Assembly (NCBI RefSeq): GCF_024612015.1
Contig: NZ_CP102512.1
Coordinates: 10,292,001-10,356,000, forward strand
Direction of reading: 5' to 3'
Length of the DNA stretch: 64,000 nucleotides
Source: Streptomyces sp. CA-210063
GTDB lineage: Bacteria; Actinomycetota; Actinomycetes; Streptomycetales; Streptomycetaceae
The position numbers and the translations under genes were made by a program. A model generated the notes under the pieces. It saw nothing but the letters and a program-made list of their open reading frames with translations. It ran no database searches and was not told where the DNA came from. Positions 1-8,549 of the stretch are shown here, in pieces. Each line of letters starts with the position of its first letter. Position 1 is the stretch's first letter.

Positions 1-447
1 CTGCAACAGGACGTCGCCCATGTCGAGTTCGGCGTCCATACGGTGGGCGGTGACACCCACCTCCTTCTCACCGTTGATGAGGGCCCAGATGAGAGGGGAG
101 AAACCCGCGTAGGTCGGGAGCAGCGAGTCATGGATGTTCAGCGTGCCGTGCGGCGGCAGATCGAAGATCTCGGGCGGCAGCCAGGTGCGCCAGTTGTTCG
201 CCACGATGAGGTCCGGATCGACCTCCTTCAGCGTGCGCAGGAGATCGTCGTCGCCCGGCCGGTTGCGCAACAGCACCGGTACACCGTGCTGTTCGGCGAG
301 ATCGGCGACCGAGTCGCTCCAGATCTTCTCGTACGCGTGGTCGCTCTTCGGATGGGTGACAGCGAGCACCACCTCGTGTCCGGAGTCCAGCAGAGCCTGC
401 AGCGTTCGGTGTCCCCAGGTCTGGTACCCGAACATGACGACCCGCAT
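1..447 (-). CDS. Methionyl-tRNA formyltransferase-like enzyme, siderophore type (partial, 3' end outside window)
   Basis: The first 149 residues are visible; the C-terminus lies left of the window. The start ATG at 447 follows a GAGGAGG ribosome site. The protein opens MRVVMFGYQTWGHRTLQALL and carries the formyltransferase fold landmarks: an ANNW segment and a later HGTLNIHDSLLPTY stretch, which in the family bind N10-formyl-tetrahydrofolate and hold the catalytic Asn-His. It is divergent from an amino acid N-hydroxylase across an iron box, which fits formylation of N5-hydroxyornithine in hydroxamate siderophore assembly (the cchA role in coelichelin clusters) rather than tRNA formylation. 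That substrate is inferred from context. The peptide synthetase expected for such a locus is not in this window. Confidence 0.85.
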   Translation of the reverse strand, partial: MRVVMFGYQTWGHRTLQALLDSGHEVVLAVTHPKSDHAYEKIWSDSVADLAEQHGVPVLLRNRPGDDDLLRTLKEVDPDLIVANNWRTWLPPEIFDLPPHGTLNIHDSLLPTYAGFSPLIWALINGEKEVGVTAHRMDAELDMGDVLLQ

Positions 448-468
448 ATGAGCCCTCCTCAGCCGTTG

Positions 469-487
469 CTAGGTAAGGCTAACCTTA
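469..487. promoter_or_regulatory. Iron box (DmdR1/IdeR-type operator)
   Basis: This 19-bp site matches the actinobacterial iron-box consensus TTAGGTTAGGCTAACCTAA at about 16 positions and is nearly palindromic around GGCTAACC. It lies 22 bp before the formyltransferase start and about 80 bp before the hydroxylase start. In Streptomyces, DmdR1 with Fe2+ represses siderophore genes from such sites, so both divergent genes are likely iron-repressed. Confidence 0.85.
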
Positions 488-568
488 TCTAACATGTGTC
501 TGCTTGGGGGAGGCTGTGTTCCAGCTTGGGCAATCCTGTGACCCCCGCTTATGGGAGGCGATGACGCG

Positions 569-1903
569 GTGACGACGCTGCAGACCGGGCCGGATTCCAT
601 CTATGACGTACTGGGTATCGGATTCGGGCCATCGAATCTCGCACTCGCCATCGCGCTCCACGAACACTCCGCCGACTCCGGTGCGGGGGAGGGGCTCCGG
701 GTCGGTTTCCTGGAAAGACAACCCCGCTTCGGATGGCACCGCGGCATGCTCATCGACGACGCCACCATGCAGGTGTCCTTCCTGAAGGACCTGGTGACGA
801 TGCGTGACCCCACCAGTGACTTCAGCTTCCTGTGCTATCTGCGCGAGCGGGGCCGACTCGTCGACTTCCTCAACCTCAAGACCCTCTTCCCGCTGCGCAT
901 CGAGTTCCACGACTACTTCGAATGGGCCGCCGCCCGCGTCGCGCACCTCGTCGAGTACTCCGCCGAGGTCGTCTCCGTACGCCCCGTCACCCGGGACGGC
1001 GAGATCCGCTACTTCGACGTCACCAGCCGCGACCCCGGCGACCCGGAACGGCTCACCGTCCGCCGCGCCCGCAGCATCTGCGTGGCCACCGGCCTCGAAC
1101 CGCACCTCCCGCCCGGCGCCGAACTCTCCGAACGGGTCTGGCACACCAGCGAGTTGCTGCACCGGGTCGACCAGGTCCGGCGCTCCGGTCGGCCGGTACG
1201 CCGTACCGTCGTCCTCGGCGCCGGCCAGAGCGCCGCGGAGGCCGTGGACTACCTCCACCGCAACTTCCCCGAAGCCGAGATCTGCTCGGTCTTCGCCAAG
1301 TACGGCTACACACCCGCCGACGACAGCCCCTTCGCCAACAAGATCTTCGACCCCGAGGCCGTCGACCTGTACTACGACGCGCCCCGCGAGGTGAAACAGT
1401 CGCTCTTCGACTATCACCGCAGCACCAACTACTCCGTCGTGGACATGGACTTGATCGAGTCCCTGTCGCGGGCCATGTACCAGGAGAAGGTCCAGGGCAG
1501 GGAACGGCTGCGGATGATGAACGTCTCCCGGCTGCGCGAGGTGGAGGTGGGCGCGGACGACGTCAAGGTGACCGTGGAGTTCCTGCCGACGGGGGAGCGC
1601 GAGGTTCTCTCCTCCGACCTCCTCGTCTACGCCACCGGCTACCAACCCCAGGGCATCGGCGACCACTTGGGGGAGATAGGAAAACTCTGCCTGCGTGACG
1701 ACGAGGACGCGCTCCGGGTCGGCCGCGACCACCGGGTGGAGACCGCGCCCAATGTCTCGGCCGACATCTATCTCCAGGGCGGTACCGAACACACGCACGG
1801 CCTCACGTCGACCTTGCTGTCCACCACCGCCGTACGCGCCGGGGAGATCTGTGCGTCTCTCCTCGCTCGCCGTGGGGCCGACCTGACCGCACGGGAGGGG
1901 TGA
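569..1903 (+). CDS. L-ornithine N5- / L-lysine N6-monooxygenase (siderophore hydroxylase)
   Basis: A 444-residue flavin-dependent N-hydroxylating monooxygenase that makes the N-hydroxy amino acid used in hydroxamate siderophores. The N-terminal FAD site reads GIGFGPSNLALAIALHEH. It is followed by the W-H-x-G-M region with QVSFLKDLVTMRDPTSDFSF typical of the ornithine/lysine hydroxylases. An NADPH site, VVLGAGQSAAEA, lies near residue 210, and the C-terminal ATGYQP motif is present. An ATG at 551 is in frame, but the GGGAGG site at 553-558 favours the GTG at 569. It is divergent from the formyltransferase, which together make formyl-hydroxyornithine in coelichelin-like pathways (cchB role). 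Ornithine is favoured over lysine only by that neighbour. Confidence 0.9.
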   Translation: MTTLQTGPDSIYDVLGIGFGPSNLALAIALHEHSADSGAGEGLRVGFLERQPRFGWHRGMLIDDATMQVSFLKDLVTMRDPTSDFSFLCYLRERGRLVDFLNLKTLFPLRIEFHDYFEWAAARVAHLVEYSAEVVSVRPVTRDGEIRYFDVTSRDPGDPERLTVRRARSICVATGLEPHLPPGAELSERVWHTSELLHRVDQVRRSGRPVRRTVVLGAGQSAAEAVDYLHRNFPEAEICSVFAKYGYTPADDSPFANKIFDPEAVDLYYDAPREVKQSLFDYHRSTNYSVVDMDLIESLSRAMYQEKVQGRERLRMMNVSRLREVEVGADDVKVTVEFLPTGEREVLSSDLLVYATGYQPQGIGDHLGEIGKLCLRDDEDALRVGRDHRVETAPNVSADIYLQGGTEHTHGLTSTLLSTTAVRAGEICASLLARRGADLTAREG

Positions 1904-1956
1904 GGGACGGCGCCCGGTCGCCGTTGAGGGTCTTGTCCGTGGGCGTCCGCGGGGAG

Positions 1957-2003
1957 TCTGTGGCTGATCGCGCGGTTCCCCGCGCGCCTTCGGGGCGCCG
2001 CGC
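1957..2003. repeat. Streptomyces-type dispersed hairpin repeat between convergent genes
   Basis: The segment reads GGCTGATCGCGCGGTTCCCC followed by a GC-rich stem around CTTCGGGG. The same core (GCGC[A/G]GTTCCCCGCGC) recurs inverted at 13597-13634 just after popR. Such copies are common behind Streptomyces genes and act as likely bidirectional terminators. Here it separates the hydroxylase from the convergent streptophobe gene. Confidence 0.55.
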
Positions 2004-2017
2004 AGCGCCCGCCCCAG

Positions 2018-3388
2018 CTAGCGGCGGTCGGCGTCCGCGCCGACCGCACCCCGTCGCCGCACCCCCTTCGCCAGCACCCCGCCCAGGAACCCGGTCACCA
2101 GCCCCCACAGCAGGGCGAGCCCCAGCGCGGACCACGGCCGGGGCCGCAGGAACAGCTCACCGCCCAGGTCGCCGCCGAGATCGCCGATGCCGAGCACCGA
2201 CAGCCCGTAGTGAGCGGAGACGCGGGCGACGAGGCAGATCATCAGGACGGTGAGCGCCAGAGCCACCGCCATGTGCACGGCGTGCTGCCACAGCCGTACC
2301 CGGGCCGGGGAACGGGCCGCCATCACGAACGCGGCGACGAGCAGCAGCACGGCGTTCACGACCACCAGCCACCACACCCTGCCGTCGTACTCGGCGAGCG
2401 AGCCCAGGTTCAGGGTCGAGACGTCGGGCCCGCGCAGCACCTCGTCCAGCAGCTTCGGCATCGGCAACCCGAAGGGCCCCTCGACCTGGCCGTCCCAGGT
2501 GGCGCCCAGACCGATCGTGAACGTCAGCCACACCACGTTCGGCAGGCCGAGCAGGATCACCGCGGCCGTCTCGGCGGCATGCCCGCGGGTCAGCGCCACG
2601 ACCACCCCGATCACCAGGCCGAGACCGACGTACACCAGCAGCAGGCCGACCATCGCGTACGCGGCCGGGCGCACCGACTCCTGGAACCGCAGCAGCCGCG
2701 CCGGAAGCGCCGCCCCGCGCGACACCAGCAAGGCCAGGACCAGGACCCCGGCGAGCCACAGCAGCCCGAAGAGGACGGTCGGTGCCATGGCCGTCTCGAA
2801 CCCCACAGCGGCGGAGGTGCCGAAGAAGTCGCCCACATCGCCGAGCGGGATGTCGAAGGTCTGCCGGGCCGCGAGCGCGAGGCCGATCAGCGCCGCCAGC
2901 CACAGGACGGCGATGCGGGCGGCCCAGCCCGCGAGTTCCGTCGCCCCCGCGACCGCCCGGTGGCGCAGGGGCCGCAGGAACCCGGCGGCGATCACCAGCG
3001 CGCCGACCAGGGTCACCGACAGCGGGATCACGGTCAGGCCCGCCCGGGTTTCGACGATGGACCCGGCGCCACCGGAGAGCTCGATCGTGCCGCCGACCGC
3101 CGTCACGACGGTGGCCGCCACGACCCGTGGGAACGCGGTGTCGGGCAGATCCGCCGCACCCGCCGCCCACAGCCCGAGCGCTGCCGTCGCCATCATCGCG
3201 ATCAGCCCGGCCAGGACCGTTACGAGGGCCTGGAGCCAGCCGTGGCGGGCGACCGCCCGCTCGGGCACCGTCCGCTGAGGACGCAGGGTCTGGGGACTCA
3301 CTCTTGCCACGCTAAGCACGGCGGAGGCACTCCGCGCGCCGGGAGGACCGAGCCCCCTCGGCTTGCGGGCGGCACGGCGCCAGAGCAC
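2018..3388 (-). CDS. Streptophobe family multi-pass membrane protein
   Basis: Up to 456 residues with about ten hydrophobic segments, ending in a short charged tail. The spacing of membrane helices, the RQTFDIPLGDVGDFFGTSAA loop and the LPNVVWLTFTIGLGATWDG loop match the streptophobe family, a Streptomyces-enriched group of unknown function. The start is uncertain: ATG 3388 gives a long arginine-rich leader, while an internal GTG near 3304 (VSPQTLRPQRT) would begin just before the first helix. It is divergent from the DUF6777 gene, a pairing I recognise from other streptomycetes, so the two may act together at the membrane. No catalytic motif is visible. Confidence 0.75.
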   Translation of the reverse strand: MLWRRAARKPRGLGPPGARSASAVLSVARVSPQTLRPQRTVPERAVARHGWLQALVTVLAGLIAMMATAALGLWAAGAADLPDTAFPRVVAATVVTAVGGTIELSGGAGSIVETRAGLTVIPLSVTLVGALVIAAGFLRPLRHRAVAGATELAGWAARIAVLWLAALIGLALAARQTFDIPLGDVGDFFGTSAAVGFETAMAPTVLFGLLWLAGVLVLALLVSRGAALPARLLRFQESVRPAAYAMVGLLLVYVGLGLVIGVVVALTRGHAAETAAVILLGLPNVVWLTFTIGLGATWDGQVEGPFGLPMPKLLDEVLRGPDVSTLNLGSLAEYDGRVWWLVVVNAVLLLVAAFVMAARSPARVRLWQHAVHMAVALALTVLMICLVARVSAHYGLSVLGIGDLGGDLGGELFLRPRPWSALGLALLWGLVTGFLGGVLAKGVRRRGAVGADADRR

Positions 3389-3464
3389 ACAATGGGCCTG
3401 TTGTGGAAGAAAGCGGCACCAAACACTTGAATCGCCGCAGAATCCCTACGGCGGGAGAAGATCT

Positions 3465-4808
3465 GTGAGCGTGGAACAGCCGTCCTCCGGCCGCCCGACC
3501 GGACCGCCCTCCGGCCCTCTGTCCGGGCCGTCGCAACCCGGCCCCACGCCGTCCGGCCCGACGCGGCCCAGCGGCCGGATGCCACCGGAACCGCCGAGCG
3601 ACGCCTCGGGCGCGGGCGGAACCGGTGGGCCGGAAGGACCCGGTGATTCGGGCGGCGGCCCAGGCGGCCCCGGCGGGCCAGGGGGAGGCCCCGGCGACTC
3701 GGGGCAAGGGCCCGGCGGCCCCGGTCACCCGTGGTGGCGGTCCGCTCCCCGTATCGCCCTCATGGCCGCCGCGGCCGCCGTCGCCGTGGTCCTGATCGTC
3801 GTTCTCACCCGCTCCGACGACTCCGGTGGCTCCGCCGACGGCGAGGTCTTCCTCCAGGCCGCGGGCAAGCCCGGCCCCGACCCGTTCACCGAGTCGACGG
3901 CGACGGACAGTTCCACCCCGCCCGAGACCCCCACGGCGACACCGAGCAGGCCGGAACCCGCCAACGTGACACGTGCCGTGGACGGTTCGGCCCCCGGCCT
4001 CTACGGCGGCACCCGCAACAACGCCAGCTGCGACGTCGAGAAGCAGGTCGAGACGCTGCAGGCGAACCCCGCCAAGAACAACGCGTTCGCCTCCGTCCTC
4101 GGCCTCACGTCCTCCGACGTACCGGCGTATCTGCGCTCGCTCACCCCGGTGCAGCTCCGCATGGACACCCGCGTCACCAACCACGGCTACCGCGACGGGG
4201 CCGCCACCAGCTACCAGGCCGTCTTCCAGGCCGGCACCGCCGTCCTCGTCGACGACCGAGGGGTGCCCCGGGCGCGCTGCGCCTGCGGCAACCCGCTGAC
4301 GCCGCCGGTCGCACTGAAGACCACACCCGAGCCGAAGGGCGACTCCTGGCCGTCGTACCGGCCGCAGAACGTCGTGGTCGTCGAGCGCTCGACGGTGGTC
4401 ATCAACGTCTTCGTCCTCTACGACCCCGAGCACGACGACTGGTTCACCCGCCCGAGGGGCGACACGGGTGGAAAGGACAAGAAGACCACCCCGCCCGTCA
4501 ACCAGCCCTCCCCGTCGGTGTCGACGTCGTTCTCCGAGGAACCGCCCACCGAGTCGCCCGAGCCGTGCCCCCCGACTCCGGGCGGCGCCAACCGCACCAG
4601 CCCGTGTCCCTCGTCGTCCTCGGTGACCACCTCCACCCCGCCGGAACCGGAGCCGCAGACCTCCGAGCCCGAGCCCGAGACGGAGCCGGAGCCCGAGCCC
4701 GAGCCGGAGAGCCCCGAGACGGCCGACTCGCCGCCGGACGACACCACGACGACCGAGTCGGCGGCCCTCCACCGCGTCCCGGAGCCGATCGGGCCGTCGA
4801 GCTCCTGA
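3465..4808 (+). CDS. DUF6777-type single-pass membrane protein, proline-rich
   Basis: A 447-residue protein. The first ~80 residues are a Pro/Gly/Ser-rich, probably disordered cytoplasmic segment. One transmembrane helix (IALMAAAAAVAVVLIVVL) follows, then a Thr/Pro-rich linker and a folded extracytoplasmic domain. That domain has paired cysteines (NNASCDVEKQV and RCACGNPL) and the phrase VLYDPEHDDWFTRP. The tail is a long acidic Glu-Pro repeat and Ser/Thr-rich stretch. The GTG at 3465 follows GGGAGAAG and is preferred over earlier in-frame starts. The conserved domain resembles DUF6777, of unknown function. Cell-surface or wall-anchored placement is inferred from topology. Confidence 0.7.
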   Translation: MSVEQPSSGRPTGPPSGPLSGPSQPGPTPSGPTRPSGRMPPEPPSDASGAGGTGGPEGPGDSGGGPGGPGGPGGGPGDSGQGPGGPGHPWWRSAPRIALMAAAAAVAVVLIVVLTRSDDSGGSADGEVFLQAAGKPGPDPFTESTATDSSTPPETPTATPSRPEPANVTRAVDGSAPGLYGGTRNNASCDVEKQVETLQANPAKNNAFASVLGLTSSDVPAYLRSLTPVQLRMDTRVTNHGYRDGAATSYQAVFQAGTAVLVDDRGVPRARCACGNPLTPPVALKTTPEPKGDSWPSYRPQNVVVVERSTVVINVFVLYDPEHDDWFTRPRGDTGGKDKKTTPPVNQPSPSVSTSFSEEPPTESPEPCPPTPGGANRTSPCPSSSSVTTSTPPEPEPQTSEPEPETEPEPEPEPESPETADSPPDDTTTTESAALHRVPEPIGPSSS

Positions 4809-4843
4809 CTGCTCCTGACTCGCCGGCAGCCTCTGTCCCGTCC

Positions 4844-5692
4844 CTACCCGGCGAGCGCCGCCCGTGCCGCGACCGCGTCGTCCGGGTCCCAGCCCTCCCT
4901 CGGTACGGCGGCCAGCAGCAACCGCGTGTACAGGTCGGCCGGTTGGCTGAGCACCCGCTGTGTCGGACCCTGCTCGACGACCTGTCCGCGCCGCATGACC
5001 AGCACCTCGTCGGTGATGTGCTGGACCACGGCGAGGTCATGGCTGACGAAGACCAGGGCGACGCCGGTGTCGCGGCGGATCTCGTCGAGCAGCTGGAGGA
5101 TCTGCGCCTGGATCGACACGTCCAGCGCGGCGACCGCCTCGTCCAGGACCAGCACCCGGGGACGCACGGCGAGGGCCCGGGCGATGGCGAGCCGCTGCCG
5201 CTGCCCGCCGGACAGCTGCCGGGGCCGCGCCTCGGACTCCCGCGCGCCGAGCCCGACCTGGTCCAGCAGCTCGGCCGCCGACCGCTCGTCCCGGCCGTGC
5301 AGGCGCAGCGCGGTGCGCAGGCACTGGCCCGCCGTCAGCCGTGGGTCGAGCGAGATGTACGGGTCCTGGAACACCATCTGGATCTCCCGGGCGCGGGCCA
5401 GCCGGGCCTCCCGGCGCCGTGGGGTCCGGGCTTCCCGGGGGCGGCCGTCGACGGCGACCGTCCCCGAGTCGGGGCGCACGAGCCCGACGAGCATCCGGGC
5501 CACGGTCGTCTTGCCCGAACCGGACTCCCCGACGATGCCGACGGAGCCGCCACGGGCCACGGTGAACGACACCGCCTCGGCGGCGGTGAGCCGGCCGCGC
5601 CCCGGCAGGGGATACGTCCTGCACAACCGGTCGACGACGAGCAGGGCTCCGTCGCCGGCGGCCGGGGGCGTGGTCTTGGAGATGTCGGTCAT
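4844..5692 (-). CDS. Oligopeptide-type ABC transporter ATP-binding protein (DppF/OppF-like)
   Basis: A 282-residue ATPase subunit of the importer encoded just upstream. It has Walker A (GIVGESGSGKTT), the signature LSGGQRQRLAIARAL, Walker B (RVLVLDEAVAALD) and the switch His in FVSHD. The C-terminal VVEQGPTQRVLSQPADLYT is the OppF/DppF-type tail. The ATG at 5692 overlaps the stop of the preceding ATPase as ATGA, so translation is probably coupled. An upstream extension of the frame would only read through a GAC/TTC-rich repeat and is not a credible N-terminus. It is the last gene of the operon and pairs with the second ATPase to power peptide or peptide-like solute uptake. Confidence 0.9.
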   Translation of the reverse strand: MTDISKTTPPAAGDGALLVVDRLCRTYPLPGRGRLTAAEAVSFTVARGGSVGIVGESGSGKTTVARMLVGLVRPDSGTVAVDGRPREARTPRRREARLARAREIQMVFQDPYISLDPRLTAGQCLRTALRLHGRDERSAAELLDQVGLGARESEARPRQLSGGQRQRLAIARALAVRPRVLVLDEAVAALDVSIQAQILQLLDEIRRDTGVALVFVSHDLAVVQHITDEVLVMRRGQVVEQGPTQRVLSQPADLYTRLLLAAVPREGWDPDDAVAARAALAG

Positions 5693-6750
5693 GACGTGGT
5701 GGTCCTTTCCGCCGAGGCCGCCGAGGCCGCCGAGGCCGATGCGGCCGTCGAAGCCGTCGAAGCCGTCGAAGCCGTCGAAGCCGTCGAAGCCGTCGAGGCT
5801 GGCGGGACCGCCGAGACGGACTCGGCGGCGGCCGGTACACGCCGGCACGCCGCCGTCCCACCGTCCGGCAGTGTCACCGCCTCCGGGAGCCAGGTCTCGC
5901 AGTCGGGCTGGGCGTCGGGACAGCGGGGCGCGAACGGGCAGCCCGGGAAGGAGTCGCCGAGGGACGGGGGACGGCCCGGGATCGGCAGGAGGGTGCGTGG
6001 CGTCTCGCCGAGGGTCGGCGAACAGGAGAGCAGGCCGCGCGTGTAGGGGTGGACCGGATCGGCGAAGAGTGCCCCGGCGGTGCGCTCCTCGACGACCCGG
6101 CCCGCGTACATGACGTGGACGCGGTCGCAGTACGCGGCGGCGAGGTGCAGATCGTGGGTGATGAAGAGCATCCCGGCCCCGGTCTCGGCGCGCAGGACGC
6201 GCAGTTGGGCGAGGATCTCGGCCTGGGTGGTGACGTCGAGCGCGCTGGTCGCCTCGTCGGCCAGCAGCAGCCGGGGCCGCGCGGCGAGCGCGCCGGCGAT
6301 GACGACACGCTGGAGCATGCCGCCGGAGAGTTCGTGCGGGCGCTGCCGCAGCCGGCGTTCCGGGTCGGACAGCCCCACGGCCTCGAGGAGTTCGGTGGCC
6401 GTCTTCCGGTCCGCTCCGCGCTCGCGGAGGAAGTCGCCGATGCGGCGTACGGGGTTGAGGGCGGCCCGCGGATCCTGGTGGATCATCGCCACGGTGCGGG
6501 CACGGTGGCGGCGCAGCTCCTCACCGGTGAGGGAGAGGACGTCCGCGTCACCCACCCGCACCGTGCCCAAGACGCCCGCCCCGCCCGGCAGCAGACCGAG
6601 CGCGGCCTTCGCCGTCGTCGACTTGCCGGAGCCGGACTCGCCGACCAGGCCGACGACCTCACCCGGGGCGACCCGCAGGGAGACGTCGTCGAGGACCGGC
6701 CGGGCGGCACCCGGGATCCCGACCGTCAGATGATCGATGGTGAGCAGCAT
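5689..6750 (-). CDS. Oligopeptide-type ABC transporter ATP-binding protein (DppD/OppD-like)
   Basis: A 353-residue ATPase starting MLLTIDHLTVGIPG. Walker A GLVGESGSGKSTT, signature LSGGMLQRVVIAGAL, Walker B RLLLADEATSALD and switch His FITHDL are all present. The C-terminal cysteine-bearing segment FPGCPFAPRCPDAQPDCE is the oligo_HPY-type extension that marks the OppD/DppD group and can hold an iron-sulphur cluster. After it comes an unusual Ser-Thr-Ala repeat tail from 9-bp tandem repeats, absent from usual family members. Its start overlaps the permease stop by one base (TGATG) and its stop overlaps the next start (ATGA). Confidence 0.9.
   Translation of the reverse strand: MLLTIDHLTVGIPGAARPVLDDVSLRVAPGEVVGLVGESGSGKSTTAKAALGLLPGGAGVLGTVRVGDADVLSLTGEELRRHRARTVAMIHQDPRAALNPVRRIGDFLRERGADRKTATELLEAVGLSDPERRLRQRPHELSGGMLQRVVIAGALAARPRLLLADEATSALDVTTQAEILAQLRVLRAETGAGMLFITHDLHLAAAYCDRVHVMYAGRVVEERTAGALFADPVHPYTRGLLSCSPTLGETPRTLLPIPGRPPSLGDSFPGCPFAPRCPDAQPDCETWLPEAVTLPDGGTAACRRVPAAAESVSAVPPASTASTASTASTASTASTAASASAASAASAERTTTS
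5711..5806. repeat. 9-bp tandem repeats inside an ABC ATPase gene
   Basis: Two adjoining arrays are present: about three copies of GCCGAGGCC, then about six to seven copies of GCCGTCGAA. They lie in the last codons of the DppD-like gene, where they encode repeated Ser-Thr-Ala and Ser-Ala-Ala triplets. The unit length keeps the frame, so copy-number change would alter only the length of the tail. Confidence 0.85.
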
Positions 6751-7592
6751 CAGCCCTGCCTTCCGAGCCGGTCGGCCGCCCAGACGCCGACCACGTTGAA
6801 CGACACGACGACCGCGGCGATGGCCGTGCCCGGGACGAGAGCGGGCAGCAACGCGCCCTGGACGACGGCCGCCTGACCCTCCTGCACCATCAACCCCCAG
6901 TCGGAGCTGGGTGGTTGGGCACCGAAGCCCAGATAGGAGAGGGTGGCCAGGGACATCAGGGCCTCCCCGAAGAGCACCACCAGATAGCCGGTCACCGCCC
7001 GGCCGAGGTTCGGCACCAGGTGGAACGCGCAGATCCGGGCACCGCCCATGCCCTGCACCCGGTAGGCGTCGACGTACGGCTTGCGGGCCTCGGAGAGGGC
7101 GAGTGAGCGCGTGTACTTGGCGACGGTCGGTGTGTACGCGAGGCCGAGGGCCAGGACGGACGTGGTCATGCCGGTGCCGAAGACCGCGATGATCAGGACG
7201 GTGAACAGCAGCCCCGGGAAGGCGTACATGACGTCCGTGAGCCGGGAGACGAACGTGTCGACCCAGCCGCCCCGCCACGCGGCGAGGACCCCGAGGGTGA
7301 CACCGAGCAGCGCGGCCACCGCGAGCAGCAGCAAGGGAGCGATCAGGCTGGTGCGGGCGCCGTACAGGACGCGCGAGAGCAGGTCCTGCCCGGAGGCGTC
7401 GGTGCCCAGGAGATGGTCGCCGCCGGTCCCGGCGAGCGACGCGGACAGGTCGATCGCGTCGGGCGCGTACGGCGCGAGCAGCGGTGCCAGCGCGGCGGCC
7501 AGGACGACCAGGGCCAGGAATCCGGCGGCGACCGTGACGCCGACGGGACGGCGGGACCGTGTCCCGACCGGGGTGAGGGTGAGGGTGGTCAT
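6750..7592 (-). CDS. Oligopeptide-type ABC transporter permease (DppC-like)
   Basis: A 280-residue integral membrane protein. An N-terminal helix is followed by the DppC landmark HLLGTDASGQDLLSRVLYGAR. The binding-protein-dependent permease core comes next, including the EAA-type loop ALSEARKPYVDAYRVQGMGG, which docks on the ATPases. About six membrane segments are seen. It overlaps the upstream permease by four bases and the downstream ATPase by one, within a tight operon. Confidence 0.9.
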   Translation of the reverse strand: MTTLTLTPVGTRSRRPVGVTVAAGFLALVVLAAALAPLLAPYAPDAIDLSASLAGTGGDHLLGTDASGQDLLSRVLYGARTSLIAPLLLLAVAALLGVTLGVLAAWRGGWVDTFVSRLTDVMYAFPGLLFTVLIIAVFGTGMTTSVLALGLAYTPTVAKYTRSLALSEARKPYVDAYRVQGMGGARICAFHLVPNLGRAVTGYLVVLFGEALMSLATLSYLGFGAQPPSSDWGLMVQEGQAAVVQGALLPALVPGTAIAAVVVSFNVVGVWAADRLGRQG

Positions 7593-8542
7593 GCGGTGCG
7601 GGCCTCCTCGCGGACGCGCGGATCGAGGAGCGGGTGGACCAGGTCCACGACGGTGGTGACGGCGATGTAGCCGGTGACCATGAGCAGCAGGACGGCCTGG
7701 GCCACGGGGAAGTCATGGGTGTTGATGGCGCCGACGAGCAGCGAGCCGATCCCGCTCATGCCGAACGCCGTCTCCACGACGACCGTCCCGGCGAGCATCC
7801 CCGCCATGACCAGACCGCACATGGTGACGATCGGGCCGAGGGCGTTGCGCAGCACATGGCGGCGGACGATCTCGCGCTCCGGGATGCCGGAGGCACGGGC
7901 CGCTTCGACGTGGTCGGAGGCGGCGGCGTCCGCCATGGCCTGCCGGGTGACCCGGCTGATCAGGGCGAGCGCGCCGAGCGCCAACGACAGGGCGGGCAGC
8001 GTCAGATGGTGCACGGTGCCGGCGAAACCGTTGCCGCTGCCCGTCACCGGGAACCAGCCCAACTGCACCCCGAACACCGACACGAGCGCGATCGCGGCGA
8101 CGAACGACGGCACCGACGCGGCGAGCGTCGTCCCGCCCACCACCGCCGAGTCGACCCACGTCGACTGCCTCACCGCCGCCAGGACGCCCGCGCCCACCCC
8201 GAGCACGACGAACAGCAGCGTCGCGTAGGCGACCAGCGCCAAAGTCGTCGGCAGCCGGGCCGCGACCAGGTCGGACACCTGGTCGCTGTACTTGAAGGAG
8301 CGGCCCAGGTCGAGATGGAGGCAGTCCCACAGCCAGCGGCCGTACTGCACGACCAGCGGCTCGTCGAGGTGGTACTGGGCGCGGACGGCCGCGAGCCGCT
8401 CGGGGGTGAGCTTGTCGCGGCCGCCGGCCAGGAAGACGGCGGGATCGCCGGGCGCCGCGTACACGGCGGCGAAGATGACGAACGAGGCGGCGAAGAGCGT
8501 GGCCAGGACCCCGGCCAGCCGCCGCGCCAGACGGGCGGGCAT
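7589..8542 (-). CDS. Oligopeptide-type ABC transporter permease (DppB-like)
   Basis: A 317-residue membrane protein with the family N-terminus (first helix, then APGDPAVFLAGG), the segment YGRWLWDCLHLDLGRSFKY and the conserved EAA-type loop ARASGIPEREIVRRHVLRNA. The C-terminal end DLVHPLLDPRVR is also typical of DppB/OppB. About six membrane helices are predicted by eye. It lies between the binding protein and the second permease, with ATGA overlap at its 3' end. Confidence 0.9.
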   Translation of the reverse strand: MPARLARRLAGVLATLFAASFVIFAAVYAAPGDPAVFLAGGRDKLTPERLAAVRAQYHLDEPLVVQYGRWLWDCLHLDLGRSFKYSDQVSDLVAARLPTTLALVAYATLLFVVLGVGAGVLAAVRQSTWVDSAVVGGTTLAASVPSFVAAIALVSVFGVQLGWFPVTGSGNGFAGTVHHLTLPALSLALGALALISRVTRQAMADAAASDHVEAARASGIPEREIVRRHVLRNALGPIVTMCGLVMAGMLAGTVVVETAFGMSGIGSLLVGAINTHDFPVAQAVLLLMVTGYIAVTTVVDLVHPLLDPRVREEARTA

Positions 8543-8549
8543 CGCGCAC

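Noticed and set aside
485..1798. A 437-codon open frame antisense to the N-hydroxylase
   Set aside because: The plus strand has all flavin monooxygenase motifs; the minus frame has none and would run through the iron box region.
3731..6046. A 771-codon open frame on the plus strand
   Set aside because: It is out of frame with the DUF6777 gene and antisense to two clearly recognisable ABC ATPases.
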